Source of the DNA: Spinacia oleracea
Lineage: Eukaryota; Streptophyta; Magnoliopsida; Caryophyllales; Amaranthaceae
NCBI RefSeq assembly: GCF_020520425.1
Contig: NC_079487.1
Location: 129,788,385-129,852,384, forward strand
Direction: 5' to 3'
Length of the DNA: 64,000 nt
Part shown: positions 10,831 to 23,300 of the stretch, piece after piece
Position numbering within the stretch: the stretch's first letter is position 1
Layout of the letters: each line of letters opens with the position of its first letter
The notes under the pieces: generated by a model
Database searches by the model: none
What the model was told of the DNA's origin: nothing
Seen by the model: the letters and a program-made list of their open reading frames with translations, nothing else
Program-made: the position numbers and the translations under genes

Positions 10831-13283
10831 CTCCCTCCATCCCATAATACTCGTCCCGCTTTCCTTATAAAGTCGTCCCTTAATACTCGTCTCGTTTCTA
10901 TAAATGGTATAATCTTACTAATATTATATTATTTCTCTCACCTAACCATGTGTAACGCCCCGACTTTTCGGCTCCTTAATTAGCGGTAATAAACCGTACT
11001 TAACTGATCATTAGCAGCGGAATTAGGCTTAACTAATCCTGGGACCTGTGGGTATGGGCCCACAAATAAAATAATCCTTAAAAACATTCCATAAAAAAAA
11101 AAAATACAATTTTCCCATAAAATATAAATCAATATTCTTATAACAACCTCAATAACAGGATTTCCATAATAAATAATCTCTCATCTCGATATCTCCATAA
11201 TAAATAACCAACTCCAGTAATAACTCTCGTTTGAGCAACTTGAGCTCCTTAATTGAACCTGTGCATCATCATAAAAATAGAAAACAGGAAAAAACACAGA
11301 AAATACAAAAATGAGTGGAAAACTCAGTAATATTACTCCAGCCCGTCAAAACGGTTTTATTTTGAAAATCATTTGGCACATATCAATCATTAACATTTAT
11401 TGTTCGGAAATAACTAACTCAATCTCGTTATCTGGAAAACTGTGTCGGCAAGGAATCATTTCCTTTACAGCTCATTGGCAAGTACAGGCTTTGGCGGGAC
11501 TTTTCTTACATCTTTTCAGGGGGGAACTGTTTCCCTTTAACTTTAACTTTGACTTTAACTTGCCTCCACCTGTAACTTGCCCATTTACTAGTTCAGTTCA
11601 CTTTTCCAGGCCGACAAAAGCAACATCGTCTTTCTTTAAAATAACTTTATAAATATCGTAATTATTCCCGAACAACGTCTTTAACATCATGATCATAATC
11701 ATGAACATATATCATCATAAAATAATAAAGTACGTCAACATATTATCATAAAAATACTCATAATATTTTAAATCATACATCATATCATTTAGCACTTAAG
11801 TCACATAATAGTCATATAATCATACATAATACACATACGGGCATATAAGCTTAAATGCTGGACATAATAGTTACATAACATATACGGGCATGTAAGATAA
11901 AATGCTAGACATAATAATTACGGTAACATAATATAATACTTTTATATACGGACATATAAACATAATTGCTAGACATAATAGTTACCTCGGTCGTAAAAAT
12001 CCGAATGCTTAACTTAATGTCGAATTCTTGCTTTCAAACCCATAATCCCGAATCATCGTAGTTGAACTCCAACAACCTCAATATTATAAGCATAATATGA
12101 ATTATTCATTTCCTTAATAAAAATACTTTAATTATTACATAGAGTACTTAATTAGTTAGTTTTTACTTACTGGAAAATCTCAAAACCATGCTGCATTTTT
12201 CCTTGAAGCTTGCGGCCCACTCACCAAAACCCATAATAATTGCTCCATAATTACCCAATCATAACCCACTAAATAACAATCCCCTTTAATCTTTTTGGGC
12301 TTTGGACAAAAAAAAAGAAAAAAAGAAACATAAGCAGTAGAAAGGAAATAACGGTGGACGCCGACGACGGGCAGTGACGCCGGGTCTTGGTTCTGGGCAA
12401 CGAAGGAAGGAGTTGCTGGAATATGGTGGTGGCAGCGGCGGCGGTCAAGGGGTGGTGCCGCGGTGGTCAACGGAGGAGAGAGAAAAATGGTGGTCAAAAT
12501 TAATGGGGTAAAAAGTTCCAACCTTTAACAATGGTGTTTTTAATTTGATTACTCAAATTTGAGTTGGATTTGTAAGCTTGAAGATGACAGAAACTTTAAT
12601 GGCTATTTATAAGCTTTCTTGACATGGTGAGTCATGAAATTGATAAATAAATTGGACATTTGGCATTTCAAATTAACAAGGTTTTGCCACGCATAAAGGA
12701 GAAAGAATGAGAAATGAGTTTTTGCTTTGTTCTTGGACTGAAGAATGAAAAGTCAAGAAGCTTGATGAGAAAGTTCTCATACGTGTAAAGGAGGAAGAAG
12801 AAGGCAGACAAAGAAAAAGATGGTGTTTGGTCTTTAATTGACTTAAAGTCAAAATGAAATTTCCAAACCCCATAATAAAAATCAGATTTTTGGGAATAGA
12901 TGGGCTTGAAAGATAACTCACACATGAAAAAGAGATTGGGCTTCTATTATTATGTCACAAAAAAAAAGTAGACATAATAAGATAATTAAAATAGATCGGA
13001 AAAAAAATTTGGGACGTAATTACGTTAACAATCGTAATTACAGAATAATAAAATAGGCTTGAAAATACGGGGTGTTACACCATGGATCTACATATATTAC
13101 TATAACAAACATAAAAAATTCAACCACCACCTCTTTATACATTGGACACATTTCACTCTAACTATATTAAAAAAAATGCTCCACTATAGCTATCAACTAA
13201 CACCTAATATATTAATAAGTCAATTAAATTATCTAAGACTATGTTACGATCAAAGCGAAGCGAGTATTTTGGAACGAAAGGAG
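10831..13283. mobile_element. Stowaway MITE split by an LTR element
   Basis: The left end begins CTCCCTCCATCCCATAATAC, then TCGTCCCG. The inverted right end begins CTCCTTTCGTTCCAAAATAC, then TCGCTTCG. TA flanks lie at 10829-10830 and 13284-13285. Without the 2.1 kb insertion at 10951-13079 the MITE would be about 320 bp. The insertion order is clear: the MITE came first. Confidence 0.8.
10951..13079. mobile_element. probable solo LTR (2,129 bp), fossil
   Basis: The segment begins TGTAACGCCCCG and ends CGGGGTGTTACA. It has TG...CA ends with a 12-bp imperfect inverted repeat, flanked by an exact 5-bp target duplication CCATG (10946-10950 and 13080-13084). No gag or pol sequence is visible. This is what recombination between two LTRs leaves behind. 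The TGTAACGCCCCG opening resembles plant Ty3/gypsy LTRs (from memory). An internally deleted element is the alternative. The exact duplication suggests moderate age. Confidence 0.75.
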
Positions 13284-13805
13284 TACTCCGTACTTCTTAG
13301 TGTGTGAGGAGAGAAACGAGGGGTCTGCATACCGGATAAGATATGGGACAAACTAATAAAAATATTTATATATGATATATGAGGTAATTTTTTAAGGTCA
13401 GAGGAAGTAATTTAAAGAGCGCATCATCATCATAATAATGGACATCAAAAACCATTATGAATTTCCACGAACCGGTCAAAGTACCAAAATAGCATATTCT
13501 TGTACGTAGCACAACCGTTGTTCATTAAAGTACAAATTGATTCCATTGTACATTTGTACAGCATAAATCTAAAAATATGTTGGATATTATTGCGAAAAGG
13601 CTACGTATATTCCATGGGTATGGAATAATGTCATACTCTAAGCTGTGATCGGTTTAGATTTATAAATTGCATGTGGGGTTGCTATTTTAGATTTAAATTC
13701 AAATTTCATGTGAGTATGCTTATGTGAAAACAACCAATGAGAGCCCAGGGTAGGACACTATTTCATACACAGGGGTATATGTATCAGCTTCCATATTATT
13801 GTACG

Positions 13806-14310
13806 TTTTTTATTTTTTTTAACAAGGTAAGGAAAAAAACTTAGGAACCCCTCCGCACGAGGGAACTCCTAAGTAATCATTGGTAAGAATGTCATTTAAT
13901 TTCGGGCTATATCTAGGTGAAAAACACATGGGCTCAATAATCAAATGACCTACATTAGCAATCCAATCCGCCGCTCTGTTAGCTTCTCTAAAGACATGCT
14001 GGATATGCACATTGTGAATATTGTGGAGCAGAATCTTGATATCCTGGATGATATTATGAAGTTTCCATGGGACATTCCAAATGCCCTTTAGTGCGTTGAT
14101 GGACGAGAAGATTGTCACCCTCAATATGAAGATTTTGAATCCCAAGCTGAATTGCTTCTTTAACACCTTTATGGAGCGCCAGGGCTTCTGCCATGAAAAC
14201 CTGAGTATCTCCAAGATTAAACGCCTTTGCTAAAACTGTAACCCCCTTCGTGTCTCTAATAATGATACCTGCTGCTGCAGAGTGGGTTTTGCAAGACCCA
14301 TCAAAATTAT
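13806..14310 (-). mobile_element. 5'-truncated LINE tail (minus strand)
   Basis: A T-rich run at 13806-13821 marks the A-tail of a minus-strand copy. The next bases (ACAAGGTAAGG...CGCACGAGGGAACTCCTAA) match the 3' end of the copy at 5484 onward, so both belong to one family. Frame 14214..13819 reads HVFREANRAADWIANVGH, the end of an RNase H domain, and farther out the minus strand recalls DGSCK.HSAAAGIIIRD. Frameshifted and dead. Confidence 0.75.
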
Positions 14311-14964
14311 TGTACGTTCTTTGCGCAAAAAGATTAATGTTATAGATATACTCATATACTACAAATGACTTATCTTGCTATATATCGGCTTCAGAGTTCA
14401 GACTTCAGACACAAACAGTTGGCCCATAATGGCCAATTGGCCATAAGCCATAACCATGTAAATTTCGTAGCAACACACTATCTATTTATCCAAAATAATT
14501 AATTGTTGCAATTTTTAATTTGTAACTACAACCAAAAGCTTATGCTCCAACTTAGAGCAATTTTATAAATAACGATAGTTAATTAGATATAGTATGTTAT
14601 ACTTACGTGGTGTGTACTACAAAGTATGGAGTAGTTTGTACTAATTTTTTTAGAGTTATTTTCTCCGTTGTTTTTTAGATGACACAATTTTTTAGACACG
14701 TTTAACAATGCACAATTTTAAACATTAATATTTTCAATTATGAATAAGAAAAATTATAAAAAATGACCTTTGAAAAAGTTATAAAATACTAGTAGTAGTT
14801 CATTAATAAGATCTCACATAACTATATATTTTTTCTTAAATAAAAATTAGAAAAGGAAATCAAACGAGCTTGTGTGAATAGTACGTGTACTCCGTAAAAA
14901 ATCACATTGTGTCATCAAATAAGAAACAGGAGAGTATAACCAAAATAGTGAGGTACTCCATATA

Positions 14965-15217
14965 CTTCCTCCATTCAGGAAATATCGCACCATGGTTGAC
15001 TTTTACTCTTCTAACCATTATTTTGACTCTTAATAACTCAAATCGTGTGCAAGTAAAAATTATAAAAAATTAATATTTAGAAAATATTTATGGATACGAA
15101 TCTATCATGATCTCACATGACTAAAATTTGCTTACGTACAAATCACAAAAAATGGCCAAAATCATAGTGTAAATAGTGTAAAAAACAAATGGTGCAATAT
15201 TTCAGAAACGGAGGAAG
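14965..15217. mobile_element. Stowaway MITE (253 bp)
   Basis: Ends CTTCCTCCATTCAGGAAATA and, inverted, CTTCCTCCGTTTCTGAAATA, followed on both sides by a GCAC word. TA lies at 14963-14964 and 15218-15219. Same family as 37078-37331. Confidence 0.85.
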
Positions 15218-15470
15218 TATATAACATGATATTCGTTCATTTATAGCTGGAAGAATAAACGCCTTGCTAAACTAATATCGATTGAGTACACTTATGTTGA
15301 ATAAGAGGTTTAAGTTTTAAATTTGTATCAATATGTGGCCGCATAAGCATTTAAGCACTTATATTTGGAATGCTCTTGCAACAACGCAACTATAGCAAGG
15401 AGTGAGAATCAAACCCCTTTTTCAAAGATGGAAGGAAGGTCTCTAACCATACTGGACTTAGAGTATATTA

Positions 15471-15592
15471 CGTGCACTCGGGTGTATCGTGCACCCTCTC
15501 ACATTTTCTCCTTGCATGTGAGGAGAAAATGTAATAGGGACCATCAATAGGCATAAAAATATTCTTATGTGCACTGTACACCCGGGTGCACC
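15471..15592. repeat. small foldback element
   Basis: Outer arms CGTGCACTCGGGTGTATCGT and, at 15569-15592, GTGCACTGTACACCCGGGTG are inverse relatives. An inner hairpin ACATTTTCTCC...GGAGAAAATGT lies at 15501-15532. It is flanked by TATTA/TAATA. Probably a short MITE, family not assigned. Confidence 0.55.
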
Positions 15593-16323
15593 TAATAATT
15601 TTCATGTATACTGGACTTGCAACCTAAAATCTCATTACAGGTTTGATATGGACTAGCATTAGTCATATCTCATTGTTTATCTCTTTAAATACAGTATATA
15701 GCATTACATCTTTGACCTTTCCATGCAATTCTTGCTCCTTTTGGAAGCATAAAACATGTTCTTCAGACTTCAGTAATCAGTTGCATGCATGTAGCCATCT
15801 CAAGGACATTAATCACCACTTCTCCACGTTTAAAGAAAAAAAAGTAAAACACATAAGAAAATGTCACTGAATACTGAGTACCATACCAATTACCAAGCAT
15901 GCATGCGAATATATCTTTCGTAAGAATATGGAGTTACATTGGACTCATTAAACGGTAGGAAATTGCAGTTTTAAGAGAAGACTATCTTACACTTCTGCAC
16001 CACCAGTCCAAGGCTGTATCTAGAGAACAAACATTAGTTAACCCAAGTTTTTCAATTGCATGACAAATGTTGTTACGTATCATAAGCACTCCGTTTGTTA
16101 TGATGTAAAAGATTTTCATGCAAAACGATTTTCCTCTTTACAATCATTTTACATTGTTTGGTTTTGCAAGGGATGGAAAACAATTTTACATAACTCCCTC
16201 AAAGGGTCAAAGGTGGAAAAACCTTTTCCATTTGAAAGGGAAGGAAACCCATTTTCTAACTTTTCACCTTTCTTCCTCACTTCCTTTTTCCTTCTTCCCC
16301 TCCATCTTCACCATCTTCCTTTA

Positions 16324-16655
16324 GGCCCAGTTTGGCTCATTATTAGTAAGGGAAAGGAAGGGAAGAGAAAAGAAAGCAAAAGGAAGAGATTTTATTTTCT
16401 TATGTTTGGTTTAAGGGAAAGAAATGAGGGGAAGAGAAAGGAAATATAAATAACAGCTTTTAATTTTCCCTTTCCTTTCAAATTCCTCCAATTTTGGGAG
16501 GAAATGAAACTGAAATTTTTATAAAGGATATTTCCTCTCATTTCTTTTCCTTTCCCATCAAATTCTATGGCATTTATCTAAACAAACATGAGAACATACA
16601 AAAAATCATTTTCTTTTTTTTCTTTTCCTCCCAAATCCCTCAACCAAATAAAGGC
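16324..16655. mobile_element. Tourist-like MITE inserted in another MITE (332 bp)
   Basis: Terminal repeats GGCCCAGTTTGG and, inverted, GCCTTTATTTGG are flanked by exact TTA on both sides (16321-16323 and 16656-16658). The interior is GGAAA/TTTCC-rich and folds back. A 3-bp TTA duplication indicates PIF/Harbinger. Confidence 0.8.
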
Positions 16656-16720
16656 TTAAGGAATCAAACAAATGAAAACTAGTTTGAAATTGTGTTTTCC
16701 ATGAAAAATCATTTTACACT

Positions 16721-17048
16721 GACTCCATTTGGTAGGGCGTAAAACGTTTTCATTGTAAAATGATTTTCCATGGAAAACATTTTTCAAGGGAAAACACAAT
16801 TTCAAATTAGTTTTCCTTTGTTTGGTACCTTAAAGGAAGATGAGAGAAGATGGTGAAGATTGAGGGGAAGAAAGGAGAGGAGGTAAGAAGGAAAAGTGAT
16901 TTCCCTCCTTTTCAAATGGAAAAGGGTTTTTCCCCTTGGAGGGAGTCATGAAAAATTGTTTTCCACCCCTTAACCATACAACGTAAAATCATTGAAAAGG
17001 GGAAAATCGTTTTTCATAAAAATATTTTACGCCCTACTAAACGGAGCT
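16721..17048 (-). mobile_element. Tourist-like MITE, inverted copy inserted in its own family
   Basis: Ends GACTCCATTTGGTAGGGCGT and, at the right, ACGCCCTACTAAACGGAGCT. The interior is the reverse complement of the outer element at 16086-17080. The target duplication is not clear. Confidence 0.7.
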
Positions 17049-19070
17049 TGAAAACGTTTTACACCAAATCAAACGAAACCTAGAAGTCAACTATTTCTGA
17101 AGTTATTATACACCTGTTAGTTTTGTGAACCTAAATCAACTGTCTTAAGAAAAGCCGAAAACATGATCGACACGTTGGCTTCATTAAGAAAAAGAAAAAA
17201 GAAGCACATGAAGGAAATTGAAAAATTTATGGATGAATGAATTGGAAGAAGCTGTAAATCTGTAATTGTCTTAATCTTATCAGGTTCTGGCAAATTAAAT
17301 TCATGACATTTCAAGAAGACAAGGCTTGGAGTCCCCGCAAGTTAAAAGTGAAAGATAACTTTAATCAGGAAATAGCACCAATTTTTTTTTTTTTTAATGT
17401 AAAATCAATTCATTAATAAAAAGTCATACGACATCTACAACTGAAATCGAATTTAACAAATACAAAACAAATTGAATCAAAAAGAGGTATTCCTTCATCA
17501 AAACTGCCATCGTTGGGAAGATCTTGCACTGTGGGACATCTCTTGCACATATACCTGGAGCATACAACCTTTTCGGAGAGGCAGTCTAACGATTTGTTGT
17601 AGCCGCGAGGACGGTTTCCATCCGATTCATCTAAGTCAATTTGAAATTTTGATAACTAGTTCAATCTCGTATTATTCTTTATCAACGAACCGAATTCACG
17701 ATGATACTCCACCAAAACTATACTAATACTCCGTACTAAAACCCAGATACTCAACTAATCCCACCATAGGTGAACTTACTACACTCACTAATCCCACCAT
17801 AGGGGAACGTACTACACTAAAACGATGTAGTTTTATTGAATCTGAAAACAAACACATGAATTATTAAACCCAAAAGGGCCGGAAATAGCCAAATTTCCAA
17901 AGAAATTTGACTATTTCCGACCTGAAAACCCTTTGAAATTTGTAAACCCTAGAGAGAAAAAAAAAGGGAGGAGGACGGCTAGGGTTTTTACACCAATTTA
18001 ATTTAAGATAGATCAAAATGTAGTAGAGCAGAGAATGAGAACTTACATTTTTAATTAATTCATTGACACATCCAATTAACTATCCAAACACTTCATTGTT
18101 TGAATTGTACTCAATTAACTTCCAAGGCAACCAACTATCTTTGGTTGCTCCTGCTCATCATCTGGCCGCCTGTGCTCGTCGTTTGGAGCTGCTCTCTTAT
18201 TGCTTTTAGTTTTTAGTTGTTTGTCCTCTTTGTTAAAAAAAGAAAAAAGAAAAAAAAAACATGACAATGAACCGATGTATGGAGTTGGGTAGATGTGTAC
18301 TTGTGTAGTTGAGTTGTTATGTACCGATGTATGGAGTCTAAGCGTTGGTGGCTATAGATACGGACATACAATGAACATGATGCACCCAACTAACATAAGT
18401 GTATAAGAAAAAGAACATGAAAGTTTAATAAAATAACGTGAGATACACGAAGTGCTTCGAATTCTTTTACTTTTAAATTTTTTTTTGAAACATTACTCGT
18501 GTTTTGAAATAAAGTCATGTTCTTTTATACAAACACCTGTATTCTTCAGATACATCATGATTAGTATCACTATACATCATTATCCACCATCTAAATGGGC
18601 GATTAAAAACTAGCACTTATAATAAGTTCTAAGTCTAATCTTTTCAGCTTTTTTTTTGTCCTCCTCGTTCACCATATGCTCAGGTAGCATCTTGTTTTGT
18701 GTTTAGGCACGTCTCCCTTTTGCAGTAGCGGATGAAAGTGGGGTTAAATCCATCAAGTTTTTCACCAAACTTGGGCATTTCATGCTCCCCAACTTTTATC
18801 TTTTAGTTACATCATCAATGTTTTGTGCAATTCAAAGCTATCCCCTTTTTAGCTTTTTTGAGACAGGGGATTCATTTTAGTTAATATGCTCAGTTTCGAA
18901 GCTTAGGTTTTGTTCTCTTAACCTTAATCTTATTGCTTATTAGATTAAATCAGAAAAACCTTATCACCAGATCAGAAAAAGAAAAAAAAAAACGCTTACA
19001 GATAACATTCAGACAAATCATAACAAAAACTAGAAGAAGAAAAAACCTACAAAAAGTCTTGCGCGCACAA

Positions 19071-19353
19071 GGTGTACAATAAATTTATTGTACACCAAAA
19101 TAACTTTAACCCATTTTTTGTAACTTTAATCTAGTTTTGATTAACTTTTATATTGGTAAAAAAAAGTTGATAGATAAACATTTTAAAGGATTAAATGATT
19201 AATTTTATACATTATTAGAGATTTTGAAGAAATAAATTTTATTAAAATGAAAAAACTTATCACTAAAAATTAGATAACTTTTACACATATAAGCATAACT
19301 TTTAAGCATTTTGAGTTAATTTTTACTCCGTTGTGCAATAATTATTGTACAAC
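19071..19353. repeat. repeat with palindromic ends
   Basis: A perfect 26-bp palindrome at 19071-19096 (half-site GGTGTACAATAAA) and a near-perfect one at about 19330-19353 (GTTGTGCAATAATT, then ATTGTACAAC) bracket about 230 bp of AT-rich, non-coding sequence. The two palindromes share TTGTACA words, so they may be the ends of one small element. Confidence 0.5.
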
Positions 19354-20319
19354 CATTGTAAATAAGAATTTGTGAAAAACCTAATCACCAAAAAAAACAT
19401 AAAACACTTATTCGGAATAGAAAACATTCAGAACTGGCCAAATCAAACCAGAAACTAAAAAAATCAAACCAAGTGAAGAGAACAAAGCCTCAAAACTAAA
19501 CTAGTCATTAATTCTCAAGCCACGATAGTTTGAGTAAAAATTAAGTCGTGTAATTTTGAGCACAGTTCGACCTGGGTTTTTGTAATCAGGTCGAATAAGT
19601 GTGTTCATTCCTAGTTATCAATTGGTAGAAGCTTCTTTGTCAACCCACACACACATATTAAAAAACAAAAATAAAATCGTTATCATTAACAATACATCAG
19701 CTTTCTTTTTCGGAAACAATTGCTAGATGTAAGGAGTATAAAGTGTTGTTTCACATTAGGATTATTATTTTATGAAACCAGACAAAAACCACTCCAACGG
19801 CCTCAGTTCCCTACACCTCATTTTCCACCGGCAACAACTTACCCGTCAATGACTATCTCTCCGGCAACCACAACACAACCACCGTCTCATGGTATTAACC
19901 ATTAAAGGTTACGTGGAAGCTATTACCAGAACATAGCCAATTCAGTGACACACCCGAAACAGTCAGATACAAGATTACAAGAAAAGTTCCTGATAGTGAA
20001 AAGATGCTAATTTTATCAACAAAAGGATGGATTTATGGATTTCGGTCTTATCGCAGCAAATCTGAAAAAATAAGACCTACAACATGGAAACCTTATAGAT
20101 TAAGGTGAGATGTTCATCGTCATAACCCAAAAGGATGAAGATACAACAAATAAACAAGTCCAAGGCTAATCTAAATTTATCCTAGATGATGAAAAAATCG
20201 ACACTACTACAGTCTACAGCATACAAACCTGAACTGAACTTTTGTTTGCACCAGAATCTGCATCCTACAAATTTGATTCCACCGTATTTGTTGAAAACAT
20301 ACTACCTCGAGAGACCGGC

Positions 20320-23300
20320 CTATCTAGTTCGTGTTTTCGCAAATTTGGGTCTTGAAGCTTTCCTTTCCATCTTTTCCCTTTTCTTACGAGTCTTTTCATC
20401 CTCCTCCCCGCCCTGCAAATAAGTATCGTAATCATTACTCCGTACTGTTATATGTGACTGTTAATGTTGTGAATGGAGGGAGTAATGATTATGATTTATG
20501 ATTGGACTTCCTTGTATGCCACTACATTCAAATATATGATGGGTCTTTTCGTAAAACAATATTATAGCCTACACTAAGAGGGGGTGGACGAATGTGACAA
20601 ATAACTCAGGACATAGGAAGCATATAAATATAATCTTTCGACTGCACAAACACTAGACCAATGCTGAAAACTGCATGGGGGAAGGGAAGGTACCTCCGAA
20701 TCGTTTGACATGAAGCCTTTGATGAAGCCAGAAGCTTTATAAGCCGCAAATCCTGGTATCTAAAAGAAAAGATGGCAAAATTGCTTAGAAAGTTGCCTAT
20801 GAATAACTGAATAAGCTATTGTGCTCATTGATTAAAACTTTGCTAAAGCATAACCAACCCGCGTTGCTCTATCACCGAAAAGCAGCAAAACCTATGTTAC
20901 CTAGACTCTTCATTTAAACTCAAGTACCCGTGTCGGATCCTCACATCCGACATGGGTATAGACTCTTCGACACTTCAGTTTCGACCAAAATCATGCAATT
21001 TTTTCACAAAATTGCCATGTCGGCCATGTGGACGTGTACCCGTGTCCGATATGGGTATCTGAGTCCGGGTAACATACATTGAAAAATGTGATTCCTCGTT
21101 CATCACAAACAAGACCAACATTAAGTGAAACTCTTTGAAATTTCTCATTGACTAAAGTCAAGAGATTTCTCCTTAATGAAGTTCCTCTTTCCTTCCAATT
21201 AATGTTGTTAAATAACATAATAAATTAATAGAGAGTTTTATGCTCACAAGACTTTCATTGACTTTGGCCGTTTTACAGAGATGCACACAATCGACAAGTT
21301 CTTGATACAAACATTCTCAAATGGGTGAGAAAATGATCCTTCTGATGAACTTCAGTCTCCATTCAAGATGTGCTATATATAAAAATACAATTGCCCTAAA
21401 CTGAAGAAGCTGACATTCACTAATCCAGAAACACCATACTAGCATCATGCATGTATTACGTAATCTATGAAAGCTCACAAATCCTTTTACATAAGCTCAA
21501 AATACGCATCTCAAAATTTTATCCAACAGTTTGGATATGTCCTTGAGAAGGGTCCCCTAATTGTCTCTGCATCTTTTTACAATAAAAAATTATTCATCAA
21601 GCTATACTGAGAAACATTGATCTACCAGCAAGCATTATTAAGTTGTCATTTTATCTTTAAACAGAAGCCGTACATGCTCTTTTATCTTTTTACGTCCCAA
21701 AAACAATTCATTAAGCTGACTAGAGCTTTAGGCATATTCCACTTATCCTTTCATAGGCAATTACAAGCCCACAACTAGCAAAAAGAAAGTAGAATTCTAA
21801 ATGAACCCAGCTCCTGTGAAGAAATTTAGTTGTGCTGAACACAAAATACAAAGAACTGCAACATTTTCTTTGTATATCCCAAGTCCATAAACATCAAGTG
21901 AGTGAAACAGTTTGACATCACGTTTAAGTTAATCATCATATATTCTCTTGAAAATACTTGAATGCAATAAAATGGTGTTTGGCTGGGCGCAATTCACGTC
22001 AAAGTCAGGGCCTGTAAAGTAGCCAACTAAACACAGGGGGGAAACTGGAAAGGGTGGTGCATCATTGAATCTCTTAGGAGTTACGAGTTGGGGCACTGAC
22101 CCAAGAATCAAGTACTGCCTAGGAGCTGATGTGGAAAAGGCTTATCTCGTAATACTAAGGTCAATTAATTTTTCCTCAAAGCTAAGGGCCAAAAGCCTAA
22201 AACTATTATACATGACGATGTGCAAAACTCATTTATAAAAAGAATACAATTTCCAAAATAATAGAATTTCCTACATCAAAACTTCCTTTCATAGCTTTGT
22301 TCTGCGGCACTATTGTTAGCGTAACTAATGCAATGCTAGACCTGAAAATTTGCTGCTGCCCAGCACATGCCACACATAAGTCCCACATTCTGTCTTACAA
22401 TATCATGGTTTGTGAAACAGCTCAAGATGAATAAAGAGCTTAAAGATTCATTCAAGCACAAGAACAGTCACACCTTTTCCCACTTCTCTCCTAGCCACAA
22501 ACACAAAACAGACACACACAAAGGACACACACACACATCAGGGCAATAGGACTTACCACTAAGTACGTATACCAAAATTTGTCGGAGATGAGTGAGGCAA
22601 TCTGAACAAAACATGTGATGTAGATTAAGTCATGCAAATACCTGCAATGCATAGTGCCAATATCAGGAAAAAGTCCCTTTTCAAATTTTTGATCTAGGTT
22701 CTTAAGCAAAGATATAACATCACAAACAGGAAATGTAGCTACGGATACTATCAGTAGCAAACACAGCATAATCAATTTTTTTTTTTTTTTTTGGGGGGGG
22801 GGGGGGGGGGGACAACAGGAAATGATAAAAGGTAATAAATTGATAAGTGAAGACATACTGTAACCATACCCACAAACTCCTCCGGTACTCATATCAAAGC
22901 CACCATCGATAAGCTCGCCATCGTTTGTGTAGGCTGGTTTAGCCATACTGGCAAGTTGTTTATAGGGCATTGCATAAGCCAAAGATGTCAATATCAGGCC
23001 AACCCAGTGCTTCCAAGTGAAGGAAGAATGATAAAAAATCATCCTCAGCAAGATGTAGGCAACCTGGGTGATGGAAATATAATCACCAATTATTGCATCA
23101 CAAATAGTTTCCCTTTTACATTAATTGGTTAACATCAAAACTGAAATGGAACTATTAATGAATAACTAAACAAGTAAATAAGAGACAGAGCTCCATACAG
23201 GAAAAAAGCACTGTCTGAGGCTGCAGATTAGATGGCTAAGGGGTCTAGTGAGATGAAATGCAGATTAAAACCATTGTGAATATACATAAAGCTTAACATT

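Larger units (their letters stand above)
16086..17080 (+). mobile_element. Tourist-like MITE, outer member of a nested cluster
   Basis: This copy of the family also seen at 49824-50164 starts GCACTCCGTTTG and ends CAAACGAAACC. It is interrupted twice, by a different MITE at 16324-16655 and by an inverted copy of its own family at 16721-17048. Flanking TAA and TAG are an imperfect 3-bp duplication, the size PIF/Harbinger elements make. Without its guests it would be about 330 bp. Confidence 0.7.
14320..20319. other. intergenic, MITE-rich, no gene seen
   Basis: Six kb without a supported gene. It holds a Stowaway (14965-15217), a small foldback (15471-15592), a nested Tourist cluster (16086-17080), palindrome-ended repeat sequence (19071-19353) and A/T-rich tracts. 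T-runs at about 17383-17396 and an A-run at about 18235-18260 could be tails of retroposons I cannot identify. Confidence 0.55.

Noticed and set aside
12180-12521. 113-codon minus-strand frame inside the solo LTR
   Set aside because: Low-complexity Pro/Ser/Phe-rich translation of LTR sequence; no domain and no gene context.
22495-22540. ACAC-rich tract as a CRISPR-like or satellite array
   Set aside because: Simple dinucleotide repeat in an intron; no spacer structure, and CRISPR arrays are not expected in plant DNA.
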